Assembly (NCBI GenBank): GCA_030789695.1
Contig: CM061142.1
Coordinates: forward strand, 152,293,266-152,357,265
Direction of reading: 5' to 3'
Length of the DNA: 64,000 nucleotides
Source: Scilla litardierei
Lineage: Eukaryota; Streptophyta; Magnoliopsida; Asparagales; Asparagaceae
The stretch's first letter is position 1. Each line of letters starts with the position of its first letter. Made by a program: the position numbers and the translations under genes. The notes below the pieces were generated by a model, which worked only from the letters and a program-made list of their open reading frames with translations, made no database searches and was not told where the DNA came from. This document shows, piece by piece, positions 1 to 10,604 of the stretch.

Positions 1-60
1 CCATCTCATGGAGAAACATGCTGCATTTTATAAATTACAAATCATAGATCATGTAAACAT

Positions 61-74
61 GGCTCTGATACCAC
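61..74 (-). other. Primer binding site of copia-type element E1
   Basis: Read on the minus strand this is AGTGGTATCAGAGCC, the standard plant copia primer site, complementary to the 3' end of initiator tRNA-Met. It lies directly beside the LTR that starts at 75, so the element is on the minus strand and its internal region continues off the left edge. Bases 1-60 are its leader. No coding sequence is visible there. Confidence 0.85.
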
Positions 75-1474
75 TGATGGGTTTTCATGAGTCTTTAGGG
101 CCATAAATATGACGTCCGGCCTAAGTTGGTCGGACGACGAAAACAAAACAGCAGTAGGAAAATAGACTTAAAACAGTTTTAAGTCCAAGCCCTAAAGGGA
201 ATGAACCCTAGCCAAGATCTCTACTATCCCGGGGTTGGGTCCGACCAACCCCTAAGGATAGATCTATCTAACATTTGCAATTTATAAATGCATGTTTAAT
301 TTAAAATACATACATTTCACTTCATTTTCGTAGAATACGAAGCGTCATTTTAAGCAACATTTCTTTGGCCCACACGCCGCTTCTCCAAGCCAAACCGCGT
401 CCCGAGCCGCTCCTCGTTCCGAGTCAAACCGCTTCCCGAACCGCACCGTGTCCTAAGGCGAGCAACACCCTTGCCGCTGAGCCAACCACGCGTCGAATAA
501 GATTTCACCTTGAGTGAATCCTCCGTCAAAACTTCGGATCCGATCCGGGCTCCTTCGTAACTTTGCTACAACCGAACATGATCAAGGAAGAAATTTTGGG
601 AGAAAGAGAATATTTAATTTGAGCTTATATCCGGGCTTGCTCACGTTTAATGACTTACTCAGATCTTGAGTTTGGGACGAGTTTCAAGGAGGGGAGTATG
701 CCCCTATTTATATAGGCGGCTGACCCCTCCCATTCACTTCATATCCAATGTGGGACTAATAGTTTTGGAAGAAAAATTAATTTGAAGTTTGCCTTTCACA
801 AAGGCCAAACATTAGTGATTTTTTCTTTCTCGCGGTTGAGCTTCGCAAGTGATACAACCTATTAAATCGAAGAGGGTTGAACAGTGAACGCGTAAGAAGA
901 AACGACACATCATTTGGAGTTTGTTTGACCCCTCAAATGAGGCTCCAAAGATAGCCCAAAACTCAATATTTCGCAAAAACTGAGCCGTCACAATTAAACT
1001 CTAGGGTTTCAGCTTCTGTGGGCCTCTTTAAATGATTTTTGACTTTCTTTCACACCTTTTTGGTCCTTTTCCAATCCTACTGGATTGGACCAAAACGAAT
1101 GTGTCCGGGACTTTACCAGATCCTTTTGTTGCGATTGTTCTATACCTTTTATTATAAAATATATTTGTAAACGTTTTACAATATATTTTATTCCTTTTGT
1201 ATCATATGCAATTAATCACACATCTTTAATATTCCGAAGTCTGTATTGCAAACCTTTTGCGACACAATTAATTTCCATACATCCGATGTATTTTCTCCCT
1301 AATTCTACCTATTACTTGACGAATGTCTCACTCAATGTGAGACCCTACAGCCTGACCTACTACAAGTGGGGCTCGAAACCTTAGATGGCAGTGACCATGA
1401 GCAGCAAGTGTCGTCCCTATTTCGGTATCATCATTACGTGGTTAACTCATTTACATGAGTATTGTCGGGACCAC
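75..1474 (-). repeat. E1 LTR, first segment (interrupted)
   Basis: This is the primer-site end of the 5' LTR of a minus-strand copia-type element. It follows the same order of landmarks as the 2.4 kb LTRs of E2 (10605-12987 and 17064-19461): a TGxxGGG start next to the primer site, a Cys/Arg-poor GC stretch, a TATTTATATA box (705-714), and a conserved stretch around 1330-1470 ending in the segment that matches E2 near 12020-12160. It is more diverged than the two E2 LTRs are from each other. It lacks the GC-rich palindrome block seen in E2. It is cut at 1474 by element D and resumes at 7493. Confidence 0.75.
705..714 (-). promoter_or_regulatory. TATA box of E1 LTR
   Basis: On the minus strand this reads TATATAAATA followed by GGGG. 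The same box in the same context occurs in both E2 LTRs (11196-11205 and 17664-17673), which supports it as the LTR promoter. Confidence 0.5.
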
Positions 1475-2795
1475 TATTAGGAATTTTAATATTTGTAAAC
1501 TGCAAGCGCACGATGTCATCGTAGTGCTTAACTGGTCGTTTACATGGAGGTGGATTGATCGAGTACTAGCTCGATATGGGGTTATGTGCTAGCTACACAA
1601 TCAGATTAGAGAGGAACGGATTAACATGGGTTCAATGGAGAATGTGAAATGGAAATATGAAAGCAATGATAATAAAGAGAGAATGATGGAATAACAGCGA
1701 CACAACATCAACAAAAACAACGCGATCAACAAACAAGAACAACAACAACAATAAAAACAATAACAATGCATTCAAAAGATAGAGAAGAGAGACTTATCTT
1801 ATTAACCAATGATGGAAGTAGTCAGTTTCCATTACAAATCAAGAGAATAGCATCCCCTAAATCCTATCTAACTAATCCTACTCCTAAAAATACAAAATAG
1901 AGAATGTAAAAGGGCAAAAAATAGCCTAAAATCTCAGCTCCCACAAACAGAGGCGCCCCCAAAACCCTTTTTACAACCATAATACCCATTTAGATAGCGA
2001 CAACCCCAATTCAAAACGACCGTTTGGAGAAGTCCAAATGGTCGCATCGATTACAAGATGTTATGCATGCTGTGCCGCTGGAGAAGAACTCATTTGCGTT
2101 TCCAAACGGCCGTGTGAAGTTGAGTTAAGGGGAGATTCGATGCGGCCGTTTCAAAGATTTGAAAAGGCTATGTCATTCCTGCAGACTCCCCTAATTCTCC
2201 AAGATTTCCACGAGTTATGCGACCATTTAGACCAATCCAAATGGCCGTGTGGAGGGGTCTTGAGTTAAGGAGCTTCACATACACTTATACGGTCGTGTGA
2301 TGGCTTAAACTGTTGAAAAACAATTCATATGGCCGTGTGGAATTTCAGCACTGCAGAATTCTGCACCAATCTGTACTCCAAAAAATCTAGAAAAATATAG
2401 AAAAATCAGATTAGGGCAAATGACATGGCGTTGGAATTGGGACGAGATGCTCTTTGAAGGAAAAATAAGAAGTGAAGATGACCACAGGGTTGAGAGCAGA
2501 TCTTTAGTCTTTGCAGGGCTAGTATGCTTCTTGTGGCATTTCCTCCAGATTCCTCTTCTTTTGATTCCCTCTCCTCGCCTTGCTCGCCCCTTTCACTCCT
2601 TTGACTCTTTTTGGCACTTTTGCCTTTTTAATGCTCAATTATCCCGAATTTTTTTCCTTTTTCCTGAATCGCACAAATTGGAACCAAAAAGTAAAATGGA
2701 AACAAAAGCGGATGAAATAGAATGAAATGGTGAATAAAATGAGGCGAAAAACGCGTGAGATGAGCGTGAAATATATACATATAAACCACTCATCA
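1475..2795 (-). repeat. D left LTR (3' LTR in element sense)
   Basis: It pairs with 6143-7492. It begins TATTAG on the plus strand where the partner begins TGTTAG, so one terminal base has mutated. It ends CTCATCA. The outer end in element sense carries a short inverted repeat, GATGAG at 2759-2764 with CTCATC at 2789-2794. The middle holds the palindrome array described separately. Open reading frames here are antisense or noise. Confidence 0.85.
2013..2341. repeat. Palindrome array (family D) in left LTR
   Basis: Repeated short dyads with a GGCCGT core occur here, such as AAACGGCCGTGTG and AAATGGCCGTGTG, separated by irregular spacers. Some are degenerate. The homologous array in the right LTR (6679-7037) is better preserved. 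On the element strand the array lies upstream of the TATA region. Confidence 0.65.
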
Positions 2796-2835
2796 AAATC
2801 CCCCAAGATAAACTCTTCCTCGTCCTCGAGGAAGA
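2796..2835 (-). other. Polypurine tract with AGGA-loop hairpin, element D
   Basis: On the minus strand a perfect hairpin (stem CTTCCTCG / CGAGGAAG, loop AGGA; plus coordinates 2815-2834) is followed by about 10 nt and then TTGGGGGATTTTGA, which abuts the 3' LTR. The G-run is the plus-strand primer. The same module occurs at 29393-29431, 44032-44070 and 49510-49548. Confidence 0.8.
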
Positions 2836-4772
2836 CAAATAAAAGAAAAGAGTGGGGTACACATGCATTCATCAAGTTATATCAAGAATTCTATAGCGAC
2901 AAGCATATATGCACAGAAAACAAGAAATTTCAGATTATGGATTAATAAGGACGCCAATTCCTATCTATCCATCAAGATATATCTTAAAGAGTTATTTCCA
3001 ACATAAATCATCAATCAATATACAAGATCATGCTCATGCTCAAATCTCCAAAACAATTCCTCTATCCCGCATGAGCTACGAAAATGGAGGCCGAGATCAT
3101 GTGATGGGTCGAGGAGGAGCTAGTGTTGTATAATAGGTCGTGAACTCCTAACGGATGTGGTATTTACGACATGTTATCGTTTCATGACTCGTGAGATTGC
3201 TAGCCTCATTCATGCCCAAAATATTTTTCTCATTAAGTAAAATTTTTGGATTCTTAGTTGATTCGTGTAAGGACCGTTGGGTCGATGACTCTCAGGTCAG
3301 ACGACCTTAGTGCATCGGGCCAAAAACGACCCATCGGACCTACTAGCTCAAACCAACTAGAAATCTTATTCATATGCACTCCTCCAAGCTAAACCTTTTG
3401 ACGCGAGGCGACGATTTCTATCATGGTGATCCGGTTACCCAGTGTCGCTGGGGGAACGGTGCATGTTTTATTCTATTTCTTATATATAAACGCGAAATTT
3501 TTTTCCTTTTGTTTTCTTTTTCTTTGCTTTCTTTTTGTTGAACATGAAAGAGTTTGGTAATGAAACTTTTTAGTACTGGATAGTATATCGTAAAACCAAA
3601 TTCTATGGGTCCACTAGTCATTATGCTTAACTAAAGCCACCAAGATACATGCATGCAGTGGGTTTCCATGATATACTATAGCTCATGCCTGTTTCGAGTA
3701 CTTTTATCTCAATGATTATGAACATCAACATGGCAAGAATATTACGATAAGATCTAACATTAGAAACATGTACACGCATATATCACGATAAGAAATAAGG
3801 AATTGATTAAAAAGATATGAAAATCTGAAAAGAAAATTTTTTTTGCTTAAATTATACGTGCATATAGAACTTGGAGCAAAGGAATTTTAAACATAAAATA
3901 GGCAAACCAAGCACGCAATGCACCCTCCCCCAAGGTAGAATTAAGCATTGTCCTCAATGCTTAAAAGAGTGTAAAATATGGGGGTGCGAATGGTGCCAAG
4001 TATAATGACCCGCTCCCAAGCTAGCATAAATGTATACTCGCAAATGAGTAGATAAAAGTGAGGGTCCATGAGAGAGAGAGAGAGTGTGTGTGTATGTGAG
4101 TGTTGGGGGGGGGGTGTGGGTGTAAGAGTCATAATATAGGAAAAAATGGCGAAGATTGGGTAATGAAGCTCATATTGGGTTTCGGTTCATAAAAATGTGA
4201 GTGCGCCACAAAATATGTGAGGGGGTTATTCATTTATTAATAGACTAAATAAAAGCAGAAAATCATAGTACGCCCCCTCACTATCGAGAGGAGGCGAGAT
4301 TATTTAACCTATCTATAAAGGGCATAAAATTTATTACACTACAGGAATTGGGATCACCTGATCAAAAGGTGGATCCAAAATATCCAATGGAGCATGCAGC
4401 TCCTCTTCTTGCTATTTTCATAGCTCCGCTGATGTCCTGGGACCACGAATACCGACAAACTCCAGCAATGCTCCCCCAGCTTCTTTTGAGGACGCCCGCC
4501 TAAATACTGCGAAAGAAAAGAAACATCAGTCGGTGATGATAAATCCTTTCCCACAATATATATATCCTAAAGAGTATCATCAAAGTGAAATATAAAGCAT
4601 GGAATAGGGTGACGATAACTCCCTGAGAATGTGGTACTATGCTCTGGTGATGACGCGAGCATCTCTTGGCCATGCTCATCGATCTCATCAGTTGCTGATA
4701 TAGTCCAGCATACCTCCATGTGATGTGAATCTGAATCCTGTGGAGGACATGGCATGTCAGAAAAATTTGAAT
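2836..4772. other. D non-coding 3' region
   Basis: This holds no convincing gene. It is AT-rich, with a GA/GT microsatellite near 4071-4120. The internal hairpin with G-run at 3924-3964 is the only structured signal. Short ORFs here have no recognisable domains. Confidence 0.6.
3924..3964 (-). other. Internal AGGA-loop hairpin plus G-run, element D
   Basis: On the minus strand a 10 bp perfect stem, TTAAGCATTG with CAATGCTTAA, encloses the loop AGGA (plus 3941-3964). About 7 nt later comes CCTTGGGGGAGG. It has the design of the LTR-proximal PPT module but sits 1.1 kb inside the element. Equivalents lie in A1, B1, B2 and C1. Confidence 0.7.
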
Positions 4773-5342
4773 CTAAAAATATAGAAAATATAATATGAGA
4801 TTCAGAAAAAAGCATGTAGGGTCTAAATAGTCTACATGAATGGCGTCATGCTCTGGTGGATGCGATGCCTCTGGTGGAGTGAGGATGTGCGGTGGTGGAA
4901 GTGGTAGAGGTAAGGGAGCGTCAGGCTCAATGAGATGAGTCATGGTGTCAATGGCTTCATGCCCTCCCTCCTCGTCAACATGGGTATTCTCCATGGCCTC
5001 CTCGTTGCTCTCATGTGGCCCTTGCACGATAACAACCTCTGCGATAGAGATTGTTTGCATCCATTGGTACGTGCTCAGCTTATAATCCATCTGTGGTGTG
5101 TAATCTGGAGTATAGTGATGGATGTAAGCCTTGGTGGCGCATGTCTCAAAATTGGTACCTACATGGGGAAAGGGACTCATATCAGAAATTTGAAATTGTA
5201 AACCATGCGAGTGACCTTCCGTGGTGCAGGCTATGGACGATGTGTGAGACATAGCTTCTTCACCTCCAAAAGTAGAAGTGGTGGGCAGAAATGGAAATGG
5301 AGAATCCATCTGGCCTTGGGTTACCGTGGAATCCTCCATCAA
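4773..5342 (-). CDS. Acidic Pro/His-rich ORF of element D (189 codons)
   Basis: This is the longest open frame in D and is on the element strand. The product is rich in Asp, Glu, His, Pro and Tyr, with stretches such as HVDEEGGHEAIDTM and a proline cluster near residue 150, and a hydrophobic tail from antisense-like sequence. No domain is recognised. Its composition and position resemble the acidic ORF of C1 (35077-35388, minus), where it lies downstream of gag. It may be a gag C-terminal extension that survived deletion of pol. Whether it is translated is unknown. The true start is uncertain because a tandemly repeated Pro/Ser-rich stretch lies just upstream with stops. Confidence 0.4.
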   Translation of the reverse strand: MMEDSTVTQGQMDSPFPFLPTTSTFGGEEAMSHTSSIACTTEGHSHGLQFQISDMSPFPHVGTNFETCATKAYIHHYTPDYTPQMDYKLSTYQWMQTISIAEVVIVQGPHESNEEAMENTHVDEEGGHEAIDTMTHLIEPDAPLPLPLPPPHILTPPEASHPPEHDAIHVDYLDPTCFFLNLILYFLYF

Positions 5343-5365
5343 TAACTCAAGGATAGACTTTTGAA

Positions 5366-5660
5366 ATGAAGATGATGGTGATGGAATCGTTGGACCTTGG
5401 TCTTCAAAGGAACTCTACACTAACAAATAAATATGGGATATGGGTGTTGGAAGTTTGGGTGTGGTCATTTGGTGTTGGGTTGCTATGGAATTCTCCACTT
5501 ACAACTCAAGTTCAGACTTCGGTGGTGGTGGTGGAAATGAAAGTAATGGAGTCGTCTAGCCTTGGTTTAAAATATGACCTTCTAATAATAACTCAAGGTC
5601 AGACTTCGGGAGTGGAAATGGTGGTGGTGGTGGTGGTGGAGTCCATTGGGTTGCAAGGGA
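5366..5660 (-). repeat. Imperfect tandem repeat, unit about 110 bp, in element D
   Basis: Three diverged copies share an anchor resembling AACTCAAG-TCAGACTTC followed by GGTGG runs and GGAGTC. On the element strand they would encode a Pro/Ser repeat, now interrupted by stops. They precede the acidic ORF and were probably part of its N-terminal region. From about 5760 to 6116 I see only leader-like non-coding sequence. Confidence 0.5.
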
Positions 5661-6116
5661 GTTTTCCAAGAATATTTCAAGGCTTAATTTTTGTGGAGGA
5701 GGAGGTGTGTAAATTTAGGGATAAGGATGGGAGGGTTCTTGGTTTAGGTTGTTAGTATATGAGTGTGGGGTGTAGGGTTGGGCACTGAATTGGCAATGCA
5801 TGGCCGTATGTCCCTGCATCCTACAAGCTTTGTAAACTGTGACAACCTACAAATATTTTCATATCCCCCCATCTGAGTACCGTATTACGTGTAGGCATTC
5901 AAATTCCCGTGGTATGATCCATCAGGCATCCACATAGTTCAAATAACCCACCTGACAATAAAAATTATGGCTAAGACAAGCGAGTCAGTGGTACAAGAGA
6001 TAGCAAAAATTAATAATGGTGGTGGGAAAAGAATCCATTTATTATATTTATAAATTCTTATATGGCACGTAGTCTAAACTTAACCAATCGATAAAACTAA
6101 TATTAATCAATCCAAA

Positions 6117-6142
6117 CTCCCCGACAACAACGAAAAAAAGCT
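6117..6142 (-). other. Degenerate primer binding site of element D
   Basis: On the minus strand the sequence after the LTR end reads through TTCGTTGTTGTCGGGGA. The last twelve bases match the tRNA-Asp-type site of Athila-like elements with one change, while the first part has decayed. It fixes the right LTR as the 5' LTR. Confidence 0.55.
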
Positions 6143-7492
6143 TGTTAGGAGTTTTAATATTTGTAAACCGCAAGCGCACGACATCATCATAGCGCTTAAT
6201 GGGTCGTCCGCAGAGGAACGGATTGATCGAGTACTAGCTTCATATGGGGTTATTTGGTAGCTATACAATCAGAGTAGAGAGGGACGGATTAATGGGGGTT
6301 CAATGGAGAGAGTGAAATGGAGATATGAAAGCAATGATAACAAAGAGAGAATGATGGAATAACAGCGACACAACAACAACAACAACGAGAACAACAAACA
6401 AGAACAATAACAATGATAAAAACAATAACAATGCATTCAAAAGAAACAGAAGAGAGACACATCTCATTAACACATGAAGAAAGTCGTCAGTATTCATTAC
6501 AAATCAAAGAGAAGAGCATCCCCCAAATCCTATCTAACTAATTCTACTCCTAAAAATACAAAATAGAGAATGAAAAAGGGCAGAAATGAGCCTAAAAGCT
6601 CGGCTCCCCCAAACGGTGGTGCCCCCAAAACCCTTTTATACAACCCTAAAACTCGTTTAGATAGCCGCAAACCCAATTCGAAATGGCCGTTTGGAGAAAT
6701 CCAAATGGCAGCGTCGATTACAAGATGTTACGCACGCTGTGTCGCTGGAGAAGAACTCATTCGACATGGCCGTTTGGAGATTCCAAACGGCCGTATGAAG
6801 TCGAGTTAAGGGGAGATTCGACGCGGCCGTTTCAAATCTTTGAAACAGCCGTGTTGTTCCTGCAGACTCCCCTAATTCTCCAAGATTTCTACGAGTTATG
6901 TGGCCGTTTGGGTTAATCCAAATGGCCATATGGATGGGGCTTGAGTTAAAAAAAACAATTCATACGACCGTGTGATGGCTTAAACTGTTGAAAAACAATT
7001 CATACGGCCATGTGGAAATTCCATACGATCGTGTGGAATTTCAGCACTGCAGAATTTTGCACCAAGCTGCACTCCAGAAAATTAAGAAAAATATAGAAAA
7101 ATCGGATTTGCACAAATGCGGTAGCATTGGAATCGGGACGAGACTCTCTTTGAAGGAAAAATAAGGAGTGAAGATGATCACATGGTTGAGAGCAGATCAT
7201 CAGTCTTTGTAGTGCTTGTACACTTCTTGTGGCATCTCCTCCATATTTCTCTTCTTTTGATTCCCTCTCCTCGTGTTGCTCGCTTCTTTCAATTCTTTGA
7301 CTCTTTTGGGCACTTTTCACCTTTTTAATGCTCCATTATCCTGAATTTGTTTCTTTTTTCCTAAAACTCACAAATTGGAACCAAAGAGTAAAATGAAAAC
7401 AAAAGCGGATGAAATAGAACGAAACTGTGAATAAAATAAGGCGAAAAGCCTGTGAGATGAGCGTGAAATATATACATATAAACCACTCATCA
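6143..7492 (-). repeat. D right LTR (5' LTR in element sense)
   Basis: It starts TGTTAGGAG and ends CTCATCA, and it is co-linear with 1475-2795. It contains the better-preserved dyad array (6679-7037). On the minus strand a TATAAAAGGG box (plus 6634-6640) lies about 40 bp downstream of the array. Confidence 0.85.
6679..7037 (-). promoter_or_regulatory. Palindrome array (family D) in right LTR, upstream of TATA
   Basis: Roughly ten dyads built on GGCCGT or GGCCAT occur, for example CCAAACGGCCGTATG, CGCGGCCGTTT, CCAAATGGCCATATGG and CCATACGATCGTGTGG. Spacers are irregular. In element sense the array lies just upstream of TATAAAA at 6634-6640, the position of an LTR enhancer. The function is inferred only from position. 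Confidence 0.6.
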
Positions 7493-8332
7493 CCACCCAG
7501 ACCGTGTCCGTGATGAATGTCGCCGTTTTAGTTCCTTCGTCAAAACTATATTGCTTAGTCAAGCCGATGGTATGGTCAACTGTCAACCCTAATAGCTTGA
7601 ACTTGGTTAGTCTCCATCGGTCTTTAGTCCAATAACTTTGGACTTCTTCCAACAGACTCTGGCCATAGTTTTTACTAAAGAACGAACTAACATGTGCGAC
7701 ACTTACTCCCCATAAATGGGAGAGACGAATTCTCTCTTGGTCATTAGTCTCCTCGCACGCTTCAAGTGTCACCCAACCAAGGACCTTTCAATGGGGCTCG
7801 CCCTGAGACTAGATCAGAGATCAAAGTGACACCATTCACGTACATGTTCGTACAATGACTTCAAGTCTAAGGACTAAATTGCCTATCATCACTGAGAATT
7901 ATCACTGACAATTTAGTTAATGTTAACCATATGATAAATCTCGTTGGGTCATTCAGTGAACTCATTCTCTAATGAGCACTTCCGACTTTACCAAGTGAAA
8001 TGACAATGAGATCATCGTCACCACTCCATGCTAAAGACAAAGACATAATGGTCTATCCGATGTATCGATATCCTTTTCTCGCAATATCTATGACCACGAA
8101 TGATTTTAGACTTATGCTACAAACGGAAAAACACTTCTCCATGATCGAGATCTCTATCTTGAATTATGTTTGACCCTGCATTAAGTTTCAGGACTTTACC
8201 TAAGTTCCAATGATGACTACATTTTATTAACTTGGATAAATTCTTACCAAACAACTTACTGTTATTTCAAACAAGATGTTTGTAAATAAACACTAAGATA
8301 AATTGCTTTAAGGGCATACTCATCTCCTAACA
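7493..8332 (-). repeat. E1 LTR, second segment
   Basis: This continues the LTR cut at 1474. Its landmarks (the GTGATGAATG stretch, CTGTCAACCCTA, the series of 'TTCAGTGAACTCATTCTCTAATGAGCAC' type segments, and the final CATA..CTCCTAACA) occur in the same order as in E2 at 12170-12987 and 18650-19461. The LTR ends in CA at 8332. Confidence 0.75.
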
Positions 8333-8797
8333 GAACTGACTGTTGATATTTATAGTTTTTGCCCGATCTCGATTCGAGAACAAGAAAACGAGGGGGGTGC
8401 CTTGTACAAAGTCAAGAGAGCCTATGATGGCATGCCTTGAGAACCGAAGCATCGGGTAGCGCAGGGAGATCCGTTGTACTGATTCGTATTGAATGTAGAA
8501 TCTGAGTGAGTAGTGTTTGCTTTTCGAGGAGCCGATGACATGACATCGCCCAATTCTCGCTCGGTGAAAACCATCTTGTCGTTGCGATCTGACAGCTCAG
8601 AATGCTTCCATCTTACGGTTGGGGTTGAATCTCGTTGCTCTTTTTTACTTATAAACGGAGGGAAGGAGAGCAACTTGTCTATGTGCTTCGGGTCTTTCTC
8701 TCTTCTCCTTTGTTGTTTGCGGAAATGTCTGAGTCCCGTGGTTCCTACTATTGGACATTCCGGAATGGAAAATATTACACTAGAGTGGGGTTTTACT
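8333..8797. other. Unassigned 465 bp
   Basis: This is the flank of the E1 LTR. Short ORFs occur on both strands (8422-8673 minus; 8513-8800 plus), but neither has a recognisable domain and they overlap. A 7 bp inverted repeat, GTTGCTC / GAGCAAC, lies around 8632-8672. It may be a fragment of another element. Confidence 0.4.
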
Positions 8798-10083
8798 TGA
8801 ATTCTACCTAAGTAATTCCTTCAATTAATAAAAATTCTTCTATGAATTCTACATAACTTATTAACTTGAGTTACCAAATTGATACTTACGCAACAAAATT
8901 ATATTGCAAAAAATATAAGCAGCAGAAATAAAACTCAAGTGCAATGTAAAGACAGAGGATGCAATCCAGACAATAATTGTAGATAAAGAGATTTATCCTG
9001 GTTCGGGGACACTTTCCCTTACATCCAGCCTCACATCCACTCTCGGGATAAATCCACTATTACTTGAATATGGATACACGTTCCAAATGGAATAACATGT
9101 CCACTTCATCACAAGCCGGTGATGGACCAACATGTCTCCACCGAGACCAACACGTCTCCACCGAGACCAACACGTCTCTACCGAGACATTCTCTCTAATG
9201 GGAGCACCCCCTCTTCTCTTGAGAGCACTTCTCTCTAATGAGGTTTACAACTGGAAACACAAATTTTACAACCTTCCTAAAACTTGAAGATGATTACATA
9301 GAAGTATGGTGAGGCTTGGGTTTAACATTTTTACTCTGTAGAATTTTGGCTTTAGAAGAGTAGAAGATAGCTCTAATTAATTGAGAAACAAAAGAAGAGA
9401 TTTAGAGGGGGTTTGAGGGGTTTCTTCTTCTTTTAACTTTTCTTTTTCATCTATTTTTCTTACCAATAAAATCTGAAGAAACTCCAATATATATAGAAAT
9501 ATTAGGGTCCAAAAAAGTTGACTAAATTACCTCCCAAACGGTCAGAAAAACGGACAAAAATTTGACCGTTGTAGGCGGTGAATAGTGACGTAGTTAACTC
9601 CTATAGAAATGATAGTTGACTTCCGAAACAACTATAGTCGATCTCAAAACAACTGTAGTCAACTATTTTTAAGGACAGTGGTTTTTCTGACGATGAAACC
9701 TTGTTTTTATCATCAATCAAATTCATAAGAATTCTAAATGATAACATTTGGTTTCTAAAGAGAGTGTGTGACATCTTCAAGGAATTACAATAATTTTAAT
9801 AACAAGAACAAAATTATGACATCAAATAGAAAATACTCTGAAATCTTTATTTAATGTAATCCATGCTCTTCATTTTCTTGCCATTGAATCCTTCCGCTTC
9901 AAATCCTTACCTTGGAGTCACACCACCACCATTTACCAAGCTTTTCTTTGAGATCATTGAAGCAAATCTTGAGTAAAAAACACTTGGTCTAATTAAACAT
10001 GGCATACTCAATGAAATTCATTAGATCACAAACCAATTCTTGTACATCATCAAAACATGTATTGGGGTATCCAATACTTAACA
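8798..10083 (-). repeat. Old Sirevirus-like LTR (solo or truncated)
   Basis: Its layout matches the S LTR at 50534-52411: a 'GATTTATCCTGGTTCGG..CCAGCC' block near 8990, a TATA box read on the minus strand (plus 9487-9496), degenerate GTCGAC-type dyads (9590-9680), and a right end of hairpin, ACTT, AACA. The terminal hairpin is TATTGG / CCAATA at 10060-10076, seven bases from the LTR end, as in S. No primer site or polypurine tract follows, so it is a solo LTR or a remnant. The left boundary is approximate. Confidence 0.55.
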
Positions 10084-10604
10084 CCTAGACACCATAAATT
10101 CTCAGGTCATTCTACCATCATCTTCATTGCATCATCAGTGCTGGTGTCATCATTCGTTTGGGCTCTGTTGTGTGAGGAGGGCATCAACATAGAAGATGTG
10201 GACCTCATGCATTTATTAGAGGTTGAGAGGAGATTCGAAGACGTGAGGTGTGATCGGGCGGTATGGTTTCCTGCCAACCCTTTTGCACCTAAGGTCGAGC
10301 AGAGGCCTTCGATGGTTGAGGAGGTAGTGTAGTCTCGACATGATGTTTTGGCCTAGCTGTGCCTTCGCAGGAAGTGGGTGAGGGACTTAGAGGGTCGAAT
10401 GCCTGTCTCTAAGGTCTGGTCCATGCAATGGAGGAGGACTTGACAGAGGAGAAGGCCCAACAAAGGCGGGCCGATGAGGAGCTGAAGAAGTATATAGGTG
10501 GTCCATGAAAGGGAGGTACACTAGGAGATAACTGATCTGGCACAAGACCAATCGTGTGACCATGGTCTTTCTATCCCCTTTTATCTTTTTTTGGAAGATG
10601 TATG
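10084..10604 (+). pseudogene. Decayed coding remnant, left of E2
   Basis: An open stretch at 10057-10332 and a second frame downstream read as a charged, helix-prone sequence (for example MEEDLTEEKAQQRRADEELK), interrupted by stops. This looks like the coiled-coil end of a transposon-encoded protein, possibly of the 'putative gypsy-type transposon' kind carried by some Tat-like elements, but I cannot assign it. E2 was inserted here. The original sequence continues at 19462. Confidence 0.3.

Larger units (their letters stand above)
1475..7492 (-). mobile_element. Element D: non-autonomous Athila-like LTR retrotransposon
   Basis: Two LTRs (1475-2795 and 6143-7492) flank about 3.35 kb. The orientation is minus: the polypurine tract lies beside the left LTR and a degenerate tRNA-Asp-like primer site beside the right one. 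CCAC at 1471-1474 and 7493-7496 is the probable target duplication. The insertion splits the E1 LTR, whose two halves rejoin at this point. The interior has no protease, reverse transcriptase or integrase and no clear gag, only one acidic ORF. It is therefore a deletion derivative dependent on other elements. Placement in the Athila-like group rests on the PPT context shared with A and B. Confidence 0.85.

Noticed and set aside
8422..8800. Host gene exon
   Set aside because: There are overlapping ORFs on both strands, no domain, no splice structure visible, and transposons on both sides.
10084..10604. Functional transposase gene
   Set aside because: It is broken by stops in all frames and only a charged helix is recognisable.
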